Shown here: one piece after another, positions 17,401 through 25,278 of the stretch | Position numbering within the stretch: the stretch's first letter is position 1 | How the letters are laid out: every line of letters starts with the position of its first letter | NCBI RefSeq assembly: GCF_021026195.1 | Contig: NZ_JAJNCT010000021.1 | Location: 305,093 to 369,092, forward strand | Direction: 5' to 3' | DNA: 64,000 bases | DNA from: Comamonas koreensis | GTDB taxonomy: Bacteria; Pseudomonadota; Gammaproteobacteria; Burkholderiales; Burkholderiaceae_C | Position numbers and translations under genes: made by a program | The notes under the pieces: model-generated | What the model was told of the DNA's origin: nothing | The model's database searches: none | The model's input: only the letters and a program-made list of their open reading frames with translations

Positions 17401-18546
17401 TTCAAGCTGGACATGCTCAGCCCCCATCTGTTCATGAACTTCCGCATCAGCGACGAGCATGGCCGCCAGCTGGGCCAGGGCCGCAACCTGGGTGCCTTGA
17501 AGGCCCAGTGGGGCGCCAAGGCGCGCGGCGCCTTCCAGGCGCTGGCCGAGCTCAAGATCGCGCCGCAGGCCGATGGCGTGGCCGCGCCGGCACCGGCGCA
17601 AGCCCCAGCCGCTGCTGCGAAGCAGGGTGGCAAGGCGGCCCCGGCGCCCAGCAGTGGTGCAGCCCAGGCCAAGCCGTCGGGGCCCGTACATGCGGCCGAC
17701 AAGCTCTGGACCGATTGGAGCTTTGGCGCCTTGCCCGAGCTGATGGAGATCAAGAAGGGGAACCAGACGCTGATTGGCTTCCCTGCGTTGATCGACCACG
17801 GCACCGGTGTCGGCATCGAGGTGTTCGACGAGCCCGAGGTGGCAGCCAGCCGCCATGCGCTGGGCCTGCGCCGTTTGTTTGCGCTGCAGATCCGCGATGC
17901 GCTCAAGTACCTGGAGAAGAACATCCCCGATCTGCAGAAGATGGCGGTGGGCTATATGCCGCTGGGCACGCAGGAAGAGCTGCGCGAGCAGATCATCAAT
18001 GTGGCGATTGACCGCGCTTTTCTGCAAGAGCCGCTGCCTGCCGATGCCGAGCAGTTCAAGCAGCGGGTGCAGGAGGGGCGCGCGCGCCTGACCCTGATCG
18101 CCAACGAGGTGGCGCGCATGGCCGCTGGCGTGCTGCAGGAATACATGGCTGCCGTGCGCAAGATCAAGGACACCAAGAACGCCCCCGAGGCCACGGCAGA
18201 TGCCCAGCAGCAATTGCAAAAACTGGTGCCCAAGAACTTCATCGCCATCGCACCCTGGGCCCAGCTGGGCCACTATGCCCGCTACCTGAAGGCGATCACC
18301 GCGCGCCTGGACAAGTACCGGGCCGACCCGGCACGCGATGCCGCCAAGCTCAAGGAACTACAGCCGCTGGAGCAGCGCTACTGGCGCCTGGTAGCAGAGC
18401 GCAAGGGCCAGGTGGATGCGCGCATGCAGGAGTACCGCTGGATGCTGGAAGAGCTGCGGGTGAGCTTTTTTGCGCAGGAGCTGCGCACGCCGTACCCCGT
18501 CAGCAGCAAGCGGCTAGACAAGGTCTGGCAGCAGCTGCAGCAGTAA
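14476..18546 (+). CDS. hrpA: ATP-dependent RNA helicase HrpA
   Basis: A 1356-residue DEAH-box helicase. Walker A GETGSGKTTQLPK lies at about 34, DEAHER and SATID follow, and motif VI appears as QRAGRCGR. HA2 and OB-like segments come next, then the long C-terminal DUF3418 region of HrpA (QRYWRLVAERKGQ near the end). An Ala/Pro-rich insert near residues 1035-1075 splits the DUF3418 part. The length fits E. coli HrpA (about 1300). HrpA acts in mRNA processing and in rescue of stalled or collided ribosomes. I start at ATG 14476 (MSLKITFPES); the short upstream extension is not family-like. Confidence 0.96.
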   Translation: MSLKITFPESLPVSARRDEIMEAMDRHQVIIVCGETGSGKTTQLPKIALALGRGKINATPNDKGEVRGHLIGHTQPRRIAASSVAKRIAEELQTPLGDVVGYKVRFQDRLSKDASVKLMTDGILLAETQTDPLLKAYDTLIIDEAHERSLNIDFLLGYLRQILPKRPDLKVVVTSATIDADRFAKHFAGPQGPAPVIMVSGRTFPVEMRYRPFEDAKDYDLNDAIADGVDELWTGGAGGDILIFLPGEREIREAADHLRKHLQHSPVLRNAEVLPLFSRLSQAEQDRIFEGHTGRRIVLATNVAETSLTVPGIRYVIDAGTARVKRYSFRSKVEQLLVEPVSQAAANQRAGRCGRVANGICIRLYDEADFQSRSPFTDPEILRSSLAGVILRMKALRLGDVVNFPFLEAPSGRAIADGYQLLAELGAVDEQGELLPMGQALSRLPLDPRVARMIVEARERGALAEVLVIASALSVQDVRDRPLEAQQQADQQHAKFDDEKSEFSGYLRLWKWLQDARGGKVVAKSRKDMAQQSAPAKGQAMGRNAAFLPVAQRSTGATAAVDSAAPLAAFTPQDSVADEASHKLSNRQWEQLLRQNFINIRRVREWRDIHSQLLTVVKEQRWPMNEEAAGYEAVHLSMLSGLLGNIGFKTEEGDGYLGARGIRFHPHPGAHLSKKPGRWIVAAELVETSRLYGRGIAAIEPQWLEQVGAHLLRKQLLDPHWEKKQGEVAAYERATLYGLVVYSQRRISYGKIDPQGARDIFIRQALVEGDWETRLPFLQANQKLIAKVEELEHKSRRQDVLVDDALIYAFYDQQIPQDICTGRALERWVKDESARNPDLLRLSRDELMRHEAAGITTAAFPKTIKMGGVDCTASYLHQPGDPRDGVTVTVPLFVLNQVSEERAEWLVPGMLKDKIQALLKSLPQRPRSRFVPLAENAQRLAELLGSAERFGAGSLVEVLLKQARDETSLDIKRADFKLDMLSPHLFMNFRISDEHGRQLGQGRNLGALKAQWGAKARGAFQALAELKIAPQADGVAAPAPAQAPAAAAKQGGKAAPAPSSGAAQAKPSGPVHAADKLWTDWSFGALPELMEIKKGNQTLIGFPALIDHGTGVGIEVFDEPEVAASRHALGLRRLFALQIRDALKYLEKNIPDLQKMAVGYMPLGTQEELREQIINVAIDRAFLQEPLPADAEQFKQRVQEGRARLTLIANEVARMAAGVLQEYMAAVRKIKDTKNAPEATADAQQQLQKLVPKNFIAIAPWAQLGHYARYLKAITARLDKYRADPARDAAKLKELQPLEQRYWRLVAERKGQVDARMQEYRWMLEELRVSFFAQELRTPYPVSSKRLDKVWQQLQQ

Positions 18547-18559
18547 GGATGCAGCGACA

Positions 18560-18597
18560 CCGGCCATGCTGCCTTGCGCAGCATGGCCGGATTTTTT
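18560..18597 (+). terminator. Intrinsic terminator after hrpA
   Basis: A perfect 13-bp stem, CCGGCCATGCTGC (18560-18572) with GCAGCATGGCCGG (18578-18590), has a five-base loop and is followed by ATTTTTT. Confidence 0.9.
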
Positions 18598-18601
18598 GGG
18601 G

Positions 18602-19267
18602 TCAAACCAGGCGGGTGACCACCTCGTCCACCGTCAGCACATCGCCAAAGAACAGCATCCAGTTGTTCAAGCTGTTTATATGCTCATGGGGCGTAACGGC
18701 GGCCAGCGCGTCGTCGACCATGACGGTGGCGTAGTCCAGCATCATCGCGTCGCGCGCAGTCGATTCGCAGCAGACATTGGTGACGGTGCCGCCGATCAGC
18801 ACCGTGCGCACGCCCCGTGCCTTGAGGACGGCGTCCAGGTCCGAGGCGCCGGGGGCGAGGGCGCTGTAGCAGCGCTTGACGACGGTGAGATCGCCCGGCA
18901 ATACCTCCAGCGCTGGCGGCATCGCAAAGCCGGCGTGGCCACTGCCCAGCTCCAGCAGCCGGCGTGCGCTGCGCTCGGGCGTCAGCATATGGCGGTGGTG
19001 GTGGGACCAGAACTGGTCGGCGCCGTCGGCATTGGTCTTGATCCACACGACGGTGCCGCCCTTGGCGCGCAGCGCCGCAGCCAGCTGGTTGACCTGGCCA
19101 AAGATGGCGCGTGCCGGTGCGCATTCGCCCTGAAAACCGGGCTGGGTGTAGTAGTTCTGCAGATCCACGATGACAAAGGCCGTGGTCGCGGCATCGAACT
19201 GGTCATAGGGGTGGAGCACCCCCTGGCGGGCCAGCACGCGTTCTTCAATCCAGGGTTCAAACTGCAT
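18602..19267 (-). CDS. Isochorismatase-family cysteine hydrolase
   Basis: A 221-residue hydrolase with the isochorismatase/RutB fold. The catalytic triad appears as D35 (FVIVDLQNYY), K131 (TVVKRCYSAL) and C166 in TVTNVCCESTARDA, with the usual cis-peptide before the Cys. Enzymes of this family hydrolyse amides, carbamates or ureides such as ureidoacrylate, N-carbamoyl compounds or nicotinamide. It is the last gene after a three-gene ABC importer on the same strand (40 bases beyond the permease stop), so the imported compound is likely its substrate or a precursor of it. Confidence 0.85.
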   Translation of the reverse strand: MQFEPWIEERVLARQGVLHPYDQFDAATTAFVIVDLQNYYTQPGFQGECAPARAIFGQVNQLAAALRAKGGTVVWIKTNADGADQFWSHHHRHMLTPERSARRLLELGSGHAGFAMPPALEVLPGDLTVVKRCYSALAPGASDLDAVLKARGVRTVLIGGTVTNVCCESTARDAMMLDYATVMVDDALAAVTPHEHINSLNNWMLFFGDVLTVDEVVTRLV

Positions 19268-19307
19268 GGGGTTGTCGTTTCTTGAAATGGGGGATCATGG
19301 TCAGCGC

Positions 19308-20150
19308 TCAGGCGTAGCGGTGCTGCACGCTTTTCTCCAGCCGGGTGACCGCCATGTACATCACCGCTGACAGCAGCGCCAGCACGACGATCGAGGCCAT
19401 CACCACATTGAGCTTGAACACCTGGCTGCCATTGACGATCAGAAAGCCCAGCCCGGCGCTGGAGGACTGGAACTCGCCGACGATGACGCCGATCAGCGAC
19501 AGGCCGATGTTCATCTTGATCGCGGCGATCACCGCTGGCACGCTGCCCGGGAAGACCACGTACTTCATGACCTGGAACTTGCTCGCGCCCAAGGTGGTGG
19601 CCAGCTTGATCTTGTTGGGGTCGATGGCCTGAAAGCCTTCATAGACCACCATGATGGTGATGAACAGCGAGATGGCGACCGCCATGCCGTAGACCGAATA
19701 TTCCGAGCCCAGCCAGATGTAGAAGATCGGGACAAAGGCAATCTTGGGCATGGCGTTGGCAATCACCAGGAAAGGATCCAGCACCTTTTTGACAAAGCTG
19801 CTCCACCACAGCAGGGCGGCCATGCCGATGCCCAGCAGCATGCTGATCACAAAGCCGATCACCGTGGCCTTGAAAGTGACCCAGGTGTGGCCCAGCAGGT
19901 CGCCGCTGCGGGCCAGATCGACCAGGGTGGGCAGCACGGCAGAGGGGTAGCTGGTGAGCATGGGGTTGAGGATGTGGCTGCGCGCCAGTACCTCCCAAAT
20001 CAGCAGGAATGCCAGCAACAGGCCGGCGCGGCTCAGCGCCACCAGGCGCTTGCGGCGCTGGATCTGGGCCAGCCACTGGCGGTATTCGGGGCTGCGGGTG
20101 TCGGCCTGGGCCGGAGCCGCCGTGTTGGTGGTGTTCATGACGGTGCTCAT
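19308..20150 (-). CDS. ABC transporter permease, SsuC/TauC-type
   Basis: A 280-residue inner-membrane permease with about six helices and the BPD_transp_1 EAA loop (TLGASKFQVMKYVVFPGSVP). This subclass imports sulfonates, nitrate, pyrimidine precursors or similar small molecules with a SsuA-type receptor. I start at ATG 20150 (MSTVMNTT), preceded by AAGGA and only two bases after the ATPase stop, so translation is coupled. The frame extends 12 codons upstream inside the ATPase gene. Confidence 0.92.
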   Translation of the reverse strand: MSTVMNTTNTAAPAQADTRSPEYRQWLAQIQRRKRLVALSRAGLLLAFLLIWEVLARSHILNPMLTSYPSAVLPTLVDLARSGDLLGHTWVTFKATVIGFVISMLLGIGMAALLWWSSFVKKVLDPFLVIANAMPKIAFVPIFYIWLGSEYSVYGMAVAISLFITIMVVYEGFQAIDPNKIKLATTLGASKFQVMKYVVFPGSVPAVIAAIKMNIGLSLIGVIVGEFQSSSAGLGFLIVNGSQVFKLNVVMASIVVLALLSAVMYMAVTRLEKSVQHRYA

Positions 20151-20152
20151 GC

Positions 20153-20941
20153 TTATCCTTCCACGTGGGCGTCGATCTCGTCCCACAGCACATTGAAGTA
20201 GTCGTTGAATTCTGGGCAGCCCCGGGCCTCGAAGGGCGTGGGCCGTTTGCCTCCCTGCGAGGGGAAATCCATGTGGTGTACCGATTTGATGCGCCCGGGC
20301 CGGCGCGAGAGCACGATGACCCGGTCGGTCATCGCAATGGCCTCGCCAATGTCGTGTGTCACCAGGATCACCGACTTGCCTTCGTCGCGCAGCACATCGA
20401 CCACCTCATCGGCAATCGACAATCGGGTTTGCGAGTCGAGCGCGGAGAAGGGCTCGTCAAGCAGCACCACATCCGGGTTGGTGACCAGGGTGCGGGCCAG
20501 CGCTACCCGCTGGCGCATGCCGCCCGAGAGCTGGCGCGGGTAGTGGTGCAGGTAGTCACCCATGCCGCATTTGTGCAGCAGCTGGGTGGCGCGCTTCTCG
20601 GCGGCGGCCAGGTCCTTGTTCTGGATCTGGGCGCCCAGCAAGGTGTTCTCCAGAATGGTGCGCCATTCGAACAGGTAGTCCTGCTGCAGCATGTAGCCGA
20701 TGCGCGGGTTGGGGCCGATGATGGTCTGGCCGTCCACCAGCACCGAGCCGCTGGACGGCGGCAGGATGCCCGCCAGGATCGACAGCAAGGTGCTCTTGCC
20801 ACAGCCGGACTGGCCGATCAGGCTGATGAATTCGCCCGCCTTGACCGAGAGGTTGATGTTCTGCAGCGCCTGGGTTTCGCCCTGGGGTGTGAAGTAGCGC
20901 AGGGAGACGTTGTCGACGTGGATGCGGTAGGGGAGGTTCAT
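20153..20941 (-). CDS. ABC transporter ATP-binding protein, SsuB/TauB-type
   Basis: A 262-residue ABC ATPase. Walker A GQSGCGKST, Q-loop YMLQQDYLFEW, signature LSGGMRQRVALAR, Walker B VVLLDEPFSALD and the switch His (LVTHDIGEA) are all intact. The Q-loop context and length match the nitrate/sulfonate/taurine subclass. It lies between receptor and permease genes on the same strand, nine bases after the receptor stop. Confidence 0.93.
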   Translation of the reverse strand: MNLPYRIHVDNVSLRYFTPQGETQALQNINLSVKAGEFISLIGQSGCGKSTLLSILAGILPPSSGSVLVDGQTIIGPNPRIGYMLQQDYLFEWRTILENTLLGAQIQNKDLAAAEKRATQLLHKCGMGDYLHHYPRQLSGGMRQRVALARTLVTNPDVVLLDEPFSALDSQTRLSIADEVVDVLRDEGKSVILVTHDIGEAIAMTDRVIVLSRRPGRIKSVHHMDFPSQGGKRPTPFEARGCPEFNDYFNVLWDEIDAHVEG

Positions 20942-20950
20942 GGCAGCTCC

Positions 20951-21958
20951 TTATTTTTGCGCCAGGCTCTGCACCAGGCCCATGTCGACAAAGCGCGCAT
21001 AGTCCACTTTCTTGCCCACCTCCAGCACCCCGCCTTGCACCAGCATATCCTGCAGCTGGTCCATCGCCTGTTTCTCGACCATCGGCGTTTTCTTCCACAG
21101 CTGCAGTTGCTGGTAGCGCTCAATGGCGCTGACCAGCTCGGCCTTGTCCATGCCGGTGAAGTAGCTGCCCACCAGATCCGCCAACTCGCCCGCTGGCGCT
21201 GCGGCCGTGTACTGCTGGGCTTTCGCCACCGCCTGGGTCCAGGCCTGCACGGCGGCACGGTTTTTCTTCAGGTAGGCATCGGTGGTGGTGAACACCGTGT
21301 AGTCGACCATGCCGGCTTCCTTGCCCACCGAACCCAGCGGAAAAGCCTTGCCTTGCTTCTCCAGGCTGCTGGCCTCGGGCTCCAGGAAGGTCGCATAGTC
21401 GTTTTGGCCGGCCAGCCAGGCACCGGTGCGGGCGGCCGGACCGATATTGCTCACGAGCTTGACATCCTTCTTGGGATCCAGCCCCTTCTTGCGCAATGCC
21501 GCTTCCAGAAAGATATCGGGGTTGGAGCCTGGACGGAAGGACATGATCTTGCTGCCCTTGAGCTGCTTCCAGTCAAAGTTGGGCTCGGGCTTGCGGCCCA
21601 TCAGCAAGAAGCCGTCGGTGGCAGTCAGCCCGGCAAAAACAATGGGTTTGACGGGCGACTCGCTGTTGGCGACATAGATTGAGGCCTCGGGACCAATCAG
21701 CACGATATCGGCGCTGCCCGAGAGCAGGGCGGCCATGCCCTTGTCGGTGCCCTGCGAGGTTTTCATGCTCATCTCTATGCCGGCATCCTTGAACATGCCT
21801 TTCTGGATGCCCACATACATGGGAACATAGAGCACGGAGCGCACGACCTCCTCATAACGTATCTTGTGCGGTGCCTGCGCCTGGGCTGGTGACAGCGGCA
21901 GCAGCGCTGCCAGCAAAGAGGCGGCGAGGGCCGCGCGGCGGCGAAACATGTTCTTCAT
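20951..21958 (-). CDS. ABC transporter substrate-binding protein (NMT1/SsuA-like)
   Basis: A 335-residue periplasmic receptor with signal peptide ending near AQAQ. The core has NMT1/THI5-like features (SVLYVPMYVGIQKGMFKDAG; SGSADIVLIGPEASI). ATG 21958 is preceded by AAGGAG at five bases; the GTG two codons earlier would overlap that site. It heads an operon of receptor, ATPase, permease and cysteine hydrolase. The ligand is unknown. The pairing with an amidohydrolase-like enzyme favours a nitrogen compound over a sulfonate, since no sulfonate oxygenase is present. Confidence 0.9.
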   Translation of the reverse strand: MKNMFRRRAALAASLLAALLPLSPAQAQAPHKIRYEEVVRSVLYVPMYVGIQKGMFKDAGIEMSMKTSQGTDKGMAALLSGSADIVLIGPEASIYVANSESPVKPIVFAGLTATDGFLLMGRKPEPNFDWKQLKGSKIMSFRPGSNPDIFLEAALRKKGLDPKKDVKLVSNIGPAARTGAWLAGQNDYATFLEPEASSLEKQGKAFPLGSVGKEAGMVDYTVFTTTDAYLKKNRAAVQAWTQAVAKAQQYTAAAPAGELADLVGSYFTGMDKAELVSAIERYQQLQLWKKTPMVEKQAMDQLQDMLVQGGVLEVGKKVDYARFVDMGLVQSLAQK

Positions 21959-21967
21959 ACCCACTCC

Positions 21968-21977
21968 TTGTATACAG
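21968..21977. promoter_or_regulatory. Possible GntR-type operator upstream of the ABC operon
   Basis: TTGTATACAG contains the 8-base palindrome TGTATACA at 21969-21976, the kind of core recognised by FCD/VanR-type GntR regulators. It lies just upstream of the receptor's ribosome binding site in an AT-rich leader. No gntR gene is adjacent. This is inferred from motif shape only. Confidence 0.3.
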
Positions 21978-22189
21978 AAAATACCAACGGATGAATAAAA
22001 ACGACTTCATGCACGAGCAATGTGAAGAGAAATGCTGAAAATTTCTGCTAAATGCCATTCAATGTATTCAGTATCCAATTTATTGGGCGTGCCGAGGATC
22101 GGTGTTAACCATCAGGCCCAGGGCGCTGGATGGGGTGTAGGTCCGGGCTGCTCGGACGCGGATCGCAGCCTCTGCTGGAGCGCTGCTTG

Positions 22190-22807
22190 ATGGGCAGGCA
22201 AGGCAGCAGGCCATGGGTGCAGAGGCTGCAGCGCATGCTGTTCTGGTCCCGTCCGCTGACGGCCGATGAATGGGCGCTGCTGGCGCGCTACTTTGGCCAG
22301 CCGCAGCACCCGGGCTGGACGCGCATGCGGCTTTACCTGCGCCGGCTGGGCGATACGCGGCGTGCGCTGTCGTTCAATGGCGCCTTTCTGTCGATGCCGG
22401 CCTACTGCTTTGCCGCATCCGACCCCCGGCAGTGCCTGCGCCTGGATGCGCCCCTGGTGGCGGGCTGGCTGGCGCATGAGGCCTTACACCACTGGCAGCG
22501 CTTGCAGGGCCGGCCGGTCACCCGGCAGGCGCTGTGCCTGCAGTGGCGCTTTTGGCGCCATGGCATCAATCCCTATGCCTATACGCCCGCCGCATCGCCA
22601 GCGGCCTTGCTGGCCCAGTTCCAGCACGCCCAGGTGGAGCAGCAAGCGCAGATGTGGCAGGACGCGGTGATGGCCGACATCGCCTGGCGCCAGGCCGCCC
22701 TAGGTGCGGACCAGCAGCGCCTGGCCGCTGCGGCCCAGCGCTGGCATGCGGTGTTGGATTGGGTGAAGATGCAGGCGGTGCCGCCGCCGCCCCCGCTGGT
22801 CCCCTAA
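22190..22807 (+). CDS. Orphan protein with HExxH...NPYAY motif (possible metallopeptidase-like)
   Basis: A 205-residue protein I cannot assign. It has HEALHHWQ at residues 96-103, a zinc-type HExxH followed by Q, and NPYAY at 127-131. This pair of motifs recalls the HExxHxxQ...NPYEY pattern of DUF4157/Vgr-related putative peptidases. No signal peptide is evident, and the C-terminus is Pro-rich. I prefer ATG 22190 with GGAG nine bases upstream; ATG 22130 in the same frame would add 20 Arg/Gly-rich residues. Downstream, 71 bases away on the same strand, is an acyl-CoA ligase gene. Confidence 0.6.
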   Translation: MGRQGSRPWVQRLQRMLFWSRPLTADEWALLARYFGQPQHPGWTRMRLYLRRLGDTRRALSFNGAFLSMPAYCFAASDPRQCLRLDAPLVAGWLAHEALHHWQRLQGRPVTRQALCLQWRFWRHGINPYAYTPAASPAALLAQFQHAQVEQQAQMWQDAVMADIAWRQAALGADQQRLAAAAQRWHAVLDWVKMQAVPPPPPLVP

Positions 22808-22878
22808 GCGACGGGGTGCTGCCCCGGCCGCTGGGCATACTGGCCTGAACCTCGCTTTTCGACTGTTCGGAACACGCC

Positions 22879-24600
22879 ATGACCTCTGCTGCAGACCTGC
22901 CTGCATCGACCTCCACTTCCCCGTACTGGCCTGGGCGCGTGCCCCGGCGGTTGACGGTGCCGGCCACCTCGGTCTGGGACAACCTGGCCGTCAATGCCCG
23001 CCGCTATCCGGACCATGCCGCGCTGGTGTTTTTTGACCAGGCCATCAGCTATGGCCAGATGCGGGAGCAGACCGAGCGCCTGGCCGCCCATTTGCACCAG
23101 CAGGGCGTGCGCAAGGGTGACCGGGTCATCCTGCTGATGCAGAACTGCCCGCAGCTGGTGCTGGCGCACTACGCCATCCTGCGTGCCAATGCGGTGGTGG
23201 TGCCCGTCAACCCGATGAATACCGCCGCCGAGCTGGCCCACTACATCAGCGACGCCGATGCGCGTGTGGCCATCACCACCGCCGATCTGGCGGCTGCACT
23301 GTGCGAGGCCAGCGCCAGTCTGCCACCTGCGCAGCAGCTGGTGCATATGCTCATCAGCCATATGTCAGATACGATGCCCGCAGATGCCGCAGCGCAGCCA
23401 GATTTTCCACCGGGCTGGGTGCCCTGGTTGCTCGGAAACCCGCCTTTGCCAGCTGCGGACCGGCTGGGTGCCACCACCGTCAGCCGCTGGCGGGATGCGG
23501 TCCGATGCACCGCCGAGCCCCCTGCGATCGTGGTGGCGGCCAGCGATATGGCCATCCTTCCCTACACCAGTGGCACCACCGGCCTGCCCAAGGGCTGCAT
23601 CCATGCGCACAGCCATGTGCAGCATGCGGCGATGGCGGGCGTGCTCTGGGGCCGGCAAAGCACGGAGAGCGTGAACCTGGTGGTGGCGCCGATGTTCCAT
23701 ATCACCGGCATGGTGTCCATCATGCATGTGCTGGTCTGTGCCGGTGCTACCTTGGTGATCATGCCGCGCTGGGACCGGCAATTGGCGGCCGCGCTGATGG
23801 CGCGCTACCGGGTGACGCACTGGGCCAATATCCCGACGATGGTGGTCGATCTGCTGGCCAGCCCGAACCTGGCGCAGATGGATACCCGCAGCCTGGTCTA
23901 CATGGGTGGCGGCGGCGCGGCGATGCCGCAGTCGGTGGCGCAAAGGGTCAAGGAGGTCTGGGGCCTGGACTATATCGAGGGCTATGGCATGACCGAGACC
24001 TGTGGTGCCTCCCACGCCAACCCCTATGAGCACCCCAAGCAGCAGTGCCTGGGGCTGCCGCATATTGGCATGCAGTCATTGGTGATCGACCCCGACACCG
24101 GGCAGCCCATGGCCGATGGCGAGGTGGGGGAGATTGTGGTGCAGGGCCCGCAGGTGCTGCAGGGCTACTGGAAGCAGCCTGCGGCCACGGCCGCCAGCTT
24201 TGTCGAGGTGGCGGGCCAGCGCTTTTTCCGCACCGGTGACCTGGGTTACCGCGATGCGGATGGCTATTTCTTCCTGACCGATCGCTTGAAGCGCATGATC
24301 AACGCCAGCGGCTACAAGGTCTGGCCGGCCGAGGTCGAGAGCCTCATGTACCGCCACCCGGCGATTCTCGAGGCCTGCGTGATCTCCGCCCGCGATGACT
24401 ACCGGGGCGAGACCGTCAAGGCCGTCGTGGTATTGCGGCCAGAGCAGCAGGGCATGGTCAGTGCACAGGACATCATCGACTGGTGCCGCGAACACATGGC
24501 GGTGTACAAGGCGCCGCGCCTGGTGCAACTGGTGGACCAGCTGCCCAAGAGTGGCAGCGGCAAGGTGATGTGGCGCTTGCTGCAGGAAAAGGAGCAGTGA
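22879..24600 (+). CDS. Acyl-CoA synthetase / AMP-binding ligase
   Basis: A 573-residue adenylate-forming ligase activating a carboxylic acid to an acyl-CoA through an acyl-AMP. The A3 P-loop (YTSGTTGLPKG), the GYGMTE motif, FRTGDLGY, the hinge LTDRLKRMINASG and the C-terminal catalytic Lys in PKSGSGKVMWR are all present. The organisation matches long/medium-chain fatty acyl-CoA synthetases; the chain length cannot be read. It has no beta-oxidation genes next to it. The start is ATG 22879; no strong ribosome binding site is visible. Confidence 0.9.
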   Translation: MTSAADLPASTSTSPYWPGRVPRRLTVPATSVWDNLAVNARRYPDHAALVFFDQAISYGQMREQTERLAAHLHQQGVRKGDRVILLMQNCPQLVLAHYAILRANAVVVPVNPMNTAAELAHYISDADARVAITTADLAAALCEASASLPPAQQLVHMLISHMSDTMPADAAAQPDFPPGWVPWLLGNPPLPAADRLGATTVSRWRDAVRCTAEPPAIVVAASDMAILPYTSGTTGLPKGCIHAHSHVQHAAMAGVLWGRQSTESVNLVVAPMFHITGMVSIMHVLVCAGATLVIMPRWDRQLAAALMARYRVTHWANIPTMVVDLLASPNLAQMDTRSLVYMGGGGAAMPQSVAQRVKEVWGLDYIEGYGMTETCGASHANPYEHPKQQCLGLPHIGMQSLVIDPDTGQPMADGEVGEIVVQGPQVLQGYWKQPAATAASFVEVAGQRFFRTGDLGYRDADGYFFLTDRLKRMINASGYKVWPAEVESLMYRHPAILEACVISARDDYRGETVKAVVVLRPEQQGMVSAQDIIDWCREHMAVYKAPRLVQLVDQLPKSGSGKVMWRLLQEKEQ

Positions 24601-24639
24601 CGGCGAGCAGGAGGTGGGTCTGCGAAGTGCAGGGATGCG

Positions 24640-24864
24640 TTACCACCAGCGCATCAGATGCAGCATTCTGTGCCAGAAACCATCGCCATACTGGACCGCG
24701 AGCCAGGCGCAAACCGCTGCGCAGGCGGCACAGAGCAAGGCCCATGCTGTCCAGCTGGGCTCGGCATGAAAACCGATCACAATCGCGATAAACAAGCCAA
24801 GCAAGCTACCAAAAAAGATGCGCACATTGCGTTCGCTGCTGTCGCGGGGTGGGTCTTCATGCAT
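24640..24864 (-). CDS. Small two-helix membrane protein
   Basis: A 74-residue protein with two hydrophobic segments (about 16-31 and 38-58) and a charged start, MHEDPPRDSSERNVR. It ends in a His/Trp-rich tail. Hypothetical: no recognisable family, although the composition and topology look like a genuine small inner-membrane protein. A second ATG two codons in is an alternative. It lies downstream of the cupin gene on the same strand, 77 bases away. Confidence 0.55.
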   Translation of the reverse strand: MHEDPPRDSSERNVRIFFGSLLGLFIAIVIGFHAEPSWTAWALLCAACAAVCAWLAVQYGDGFWHRMLHLMRWW

Positions 24865-24941
24865 GGCTTGGAGGGGCAGTGCCGGGCCTGGCAGTGTAGG
24901 CGGATGCAGTCCGCGCTGCCAAGCCTGACGTAGGGTGCAGG

Positions 24942-25256
24942 CTACACGCTGCCCGCCTTTTCAATCACCAAGATGCGTGCCTCGCCCTGCGGGTGGGCCA
25001 CATGCTCGCAGCCCACACCGGCGTGGAAGATATCACCGGCCTGCAAAAGCGCTTGCTTTTGTTCGCCGGCCTCGCGCCAGTGCATCACCACCAGGCCCTG
25101 CATCACCGCAAAGACTTCCTCGCCGTCGTTGACATGCCAGATGTAGGGCTGGTCTGTCCAGTGCAAACGGACGCTGGTGCCGTTCATCTGGGCAATGTCC
25201 TGGGCGCCCCAGGGGCGCTCGGCGCTGAAGTCCTGGCTGCGGATGATGCGTTGCAT
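24942..25256 (-). CDS. Small cupin-domain protein
   Basis: A 104-residue single cupin. Motif 1 is reduced to WHVNDGEEVFAVMQGLVVMHW, lacking some metal-binding His, while motif 2 holds DIFHAGVGCEHVAHP with several His. This architecture is usual for small phosphomannose-isomerase-like cupins of unknown ligand. It begins 22 bases after the ABC-F gene stop on the same strand and is probably co-transcribed with it. Confidence 0.8.
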   Translation of the reverse strand: MQRIIRSQDFSAERPWGAQDIAQMNGTSVRLHWTDQPYIWHVNDGEEVFAVMQGLVVMHWREAGEQKQALLQAGDIFHAGVGCEHVAHPQGEARILVIEKAGSV

Positions 25257-25278
25257 GCTATCTCTGCACGTCGGCCGT

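Noticed and set aside
15694..18273. An 859-codon open frame antisense to hrpA
   Set aside because: Shadow of the hrpA helicase; composition is Arg/His-rich and no family is recognised.
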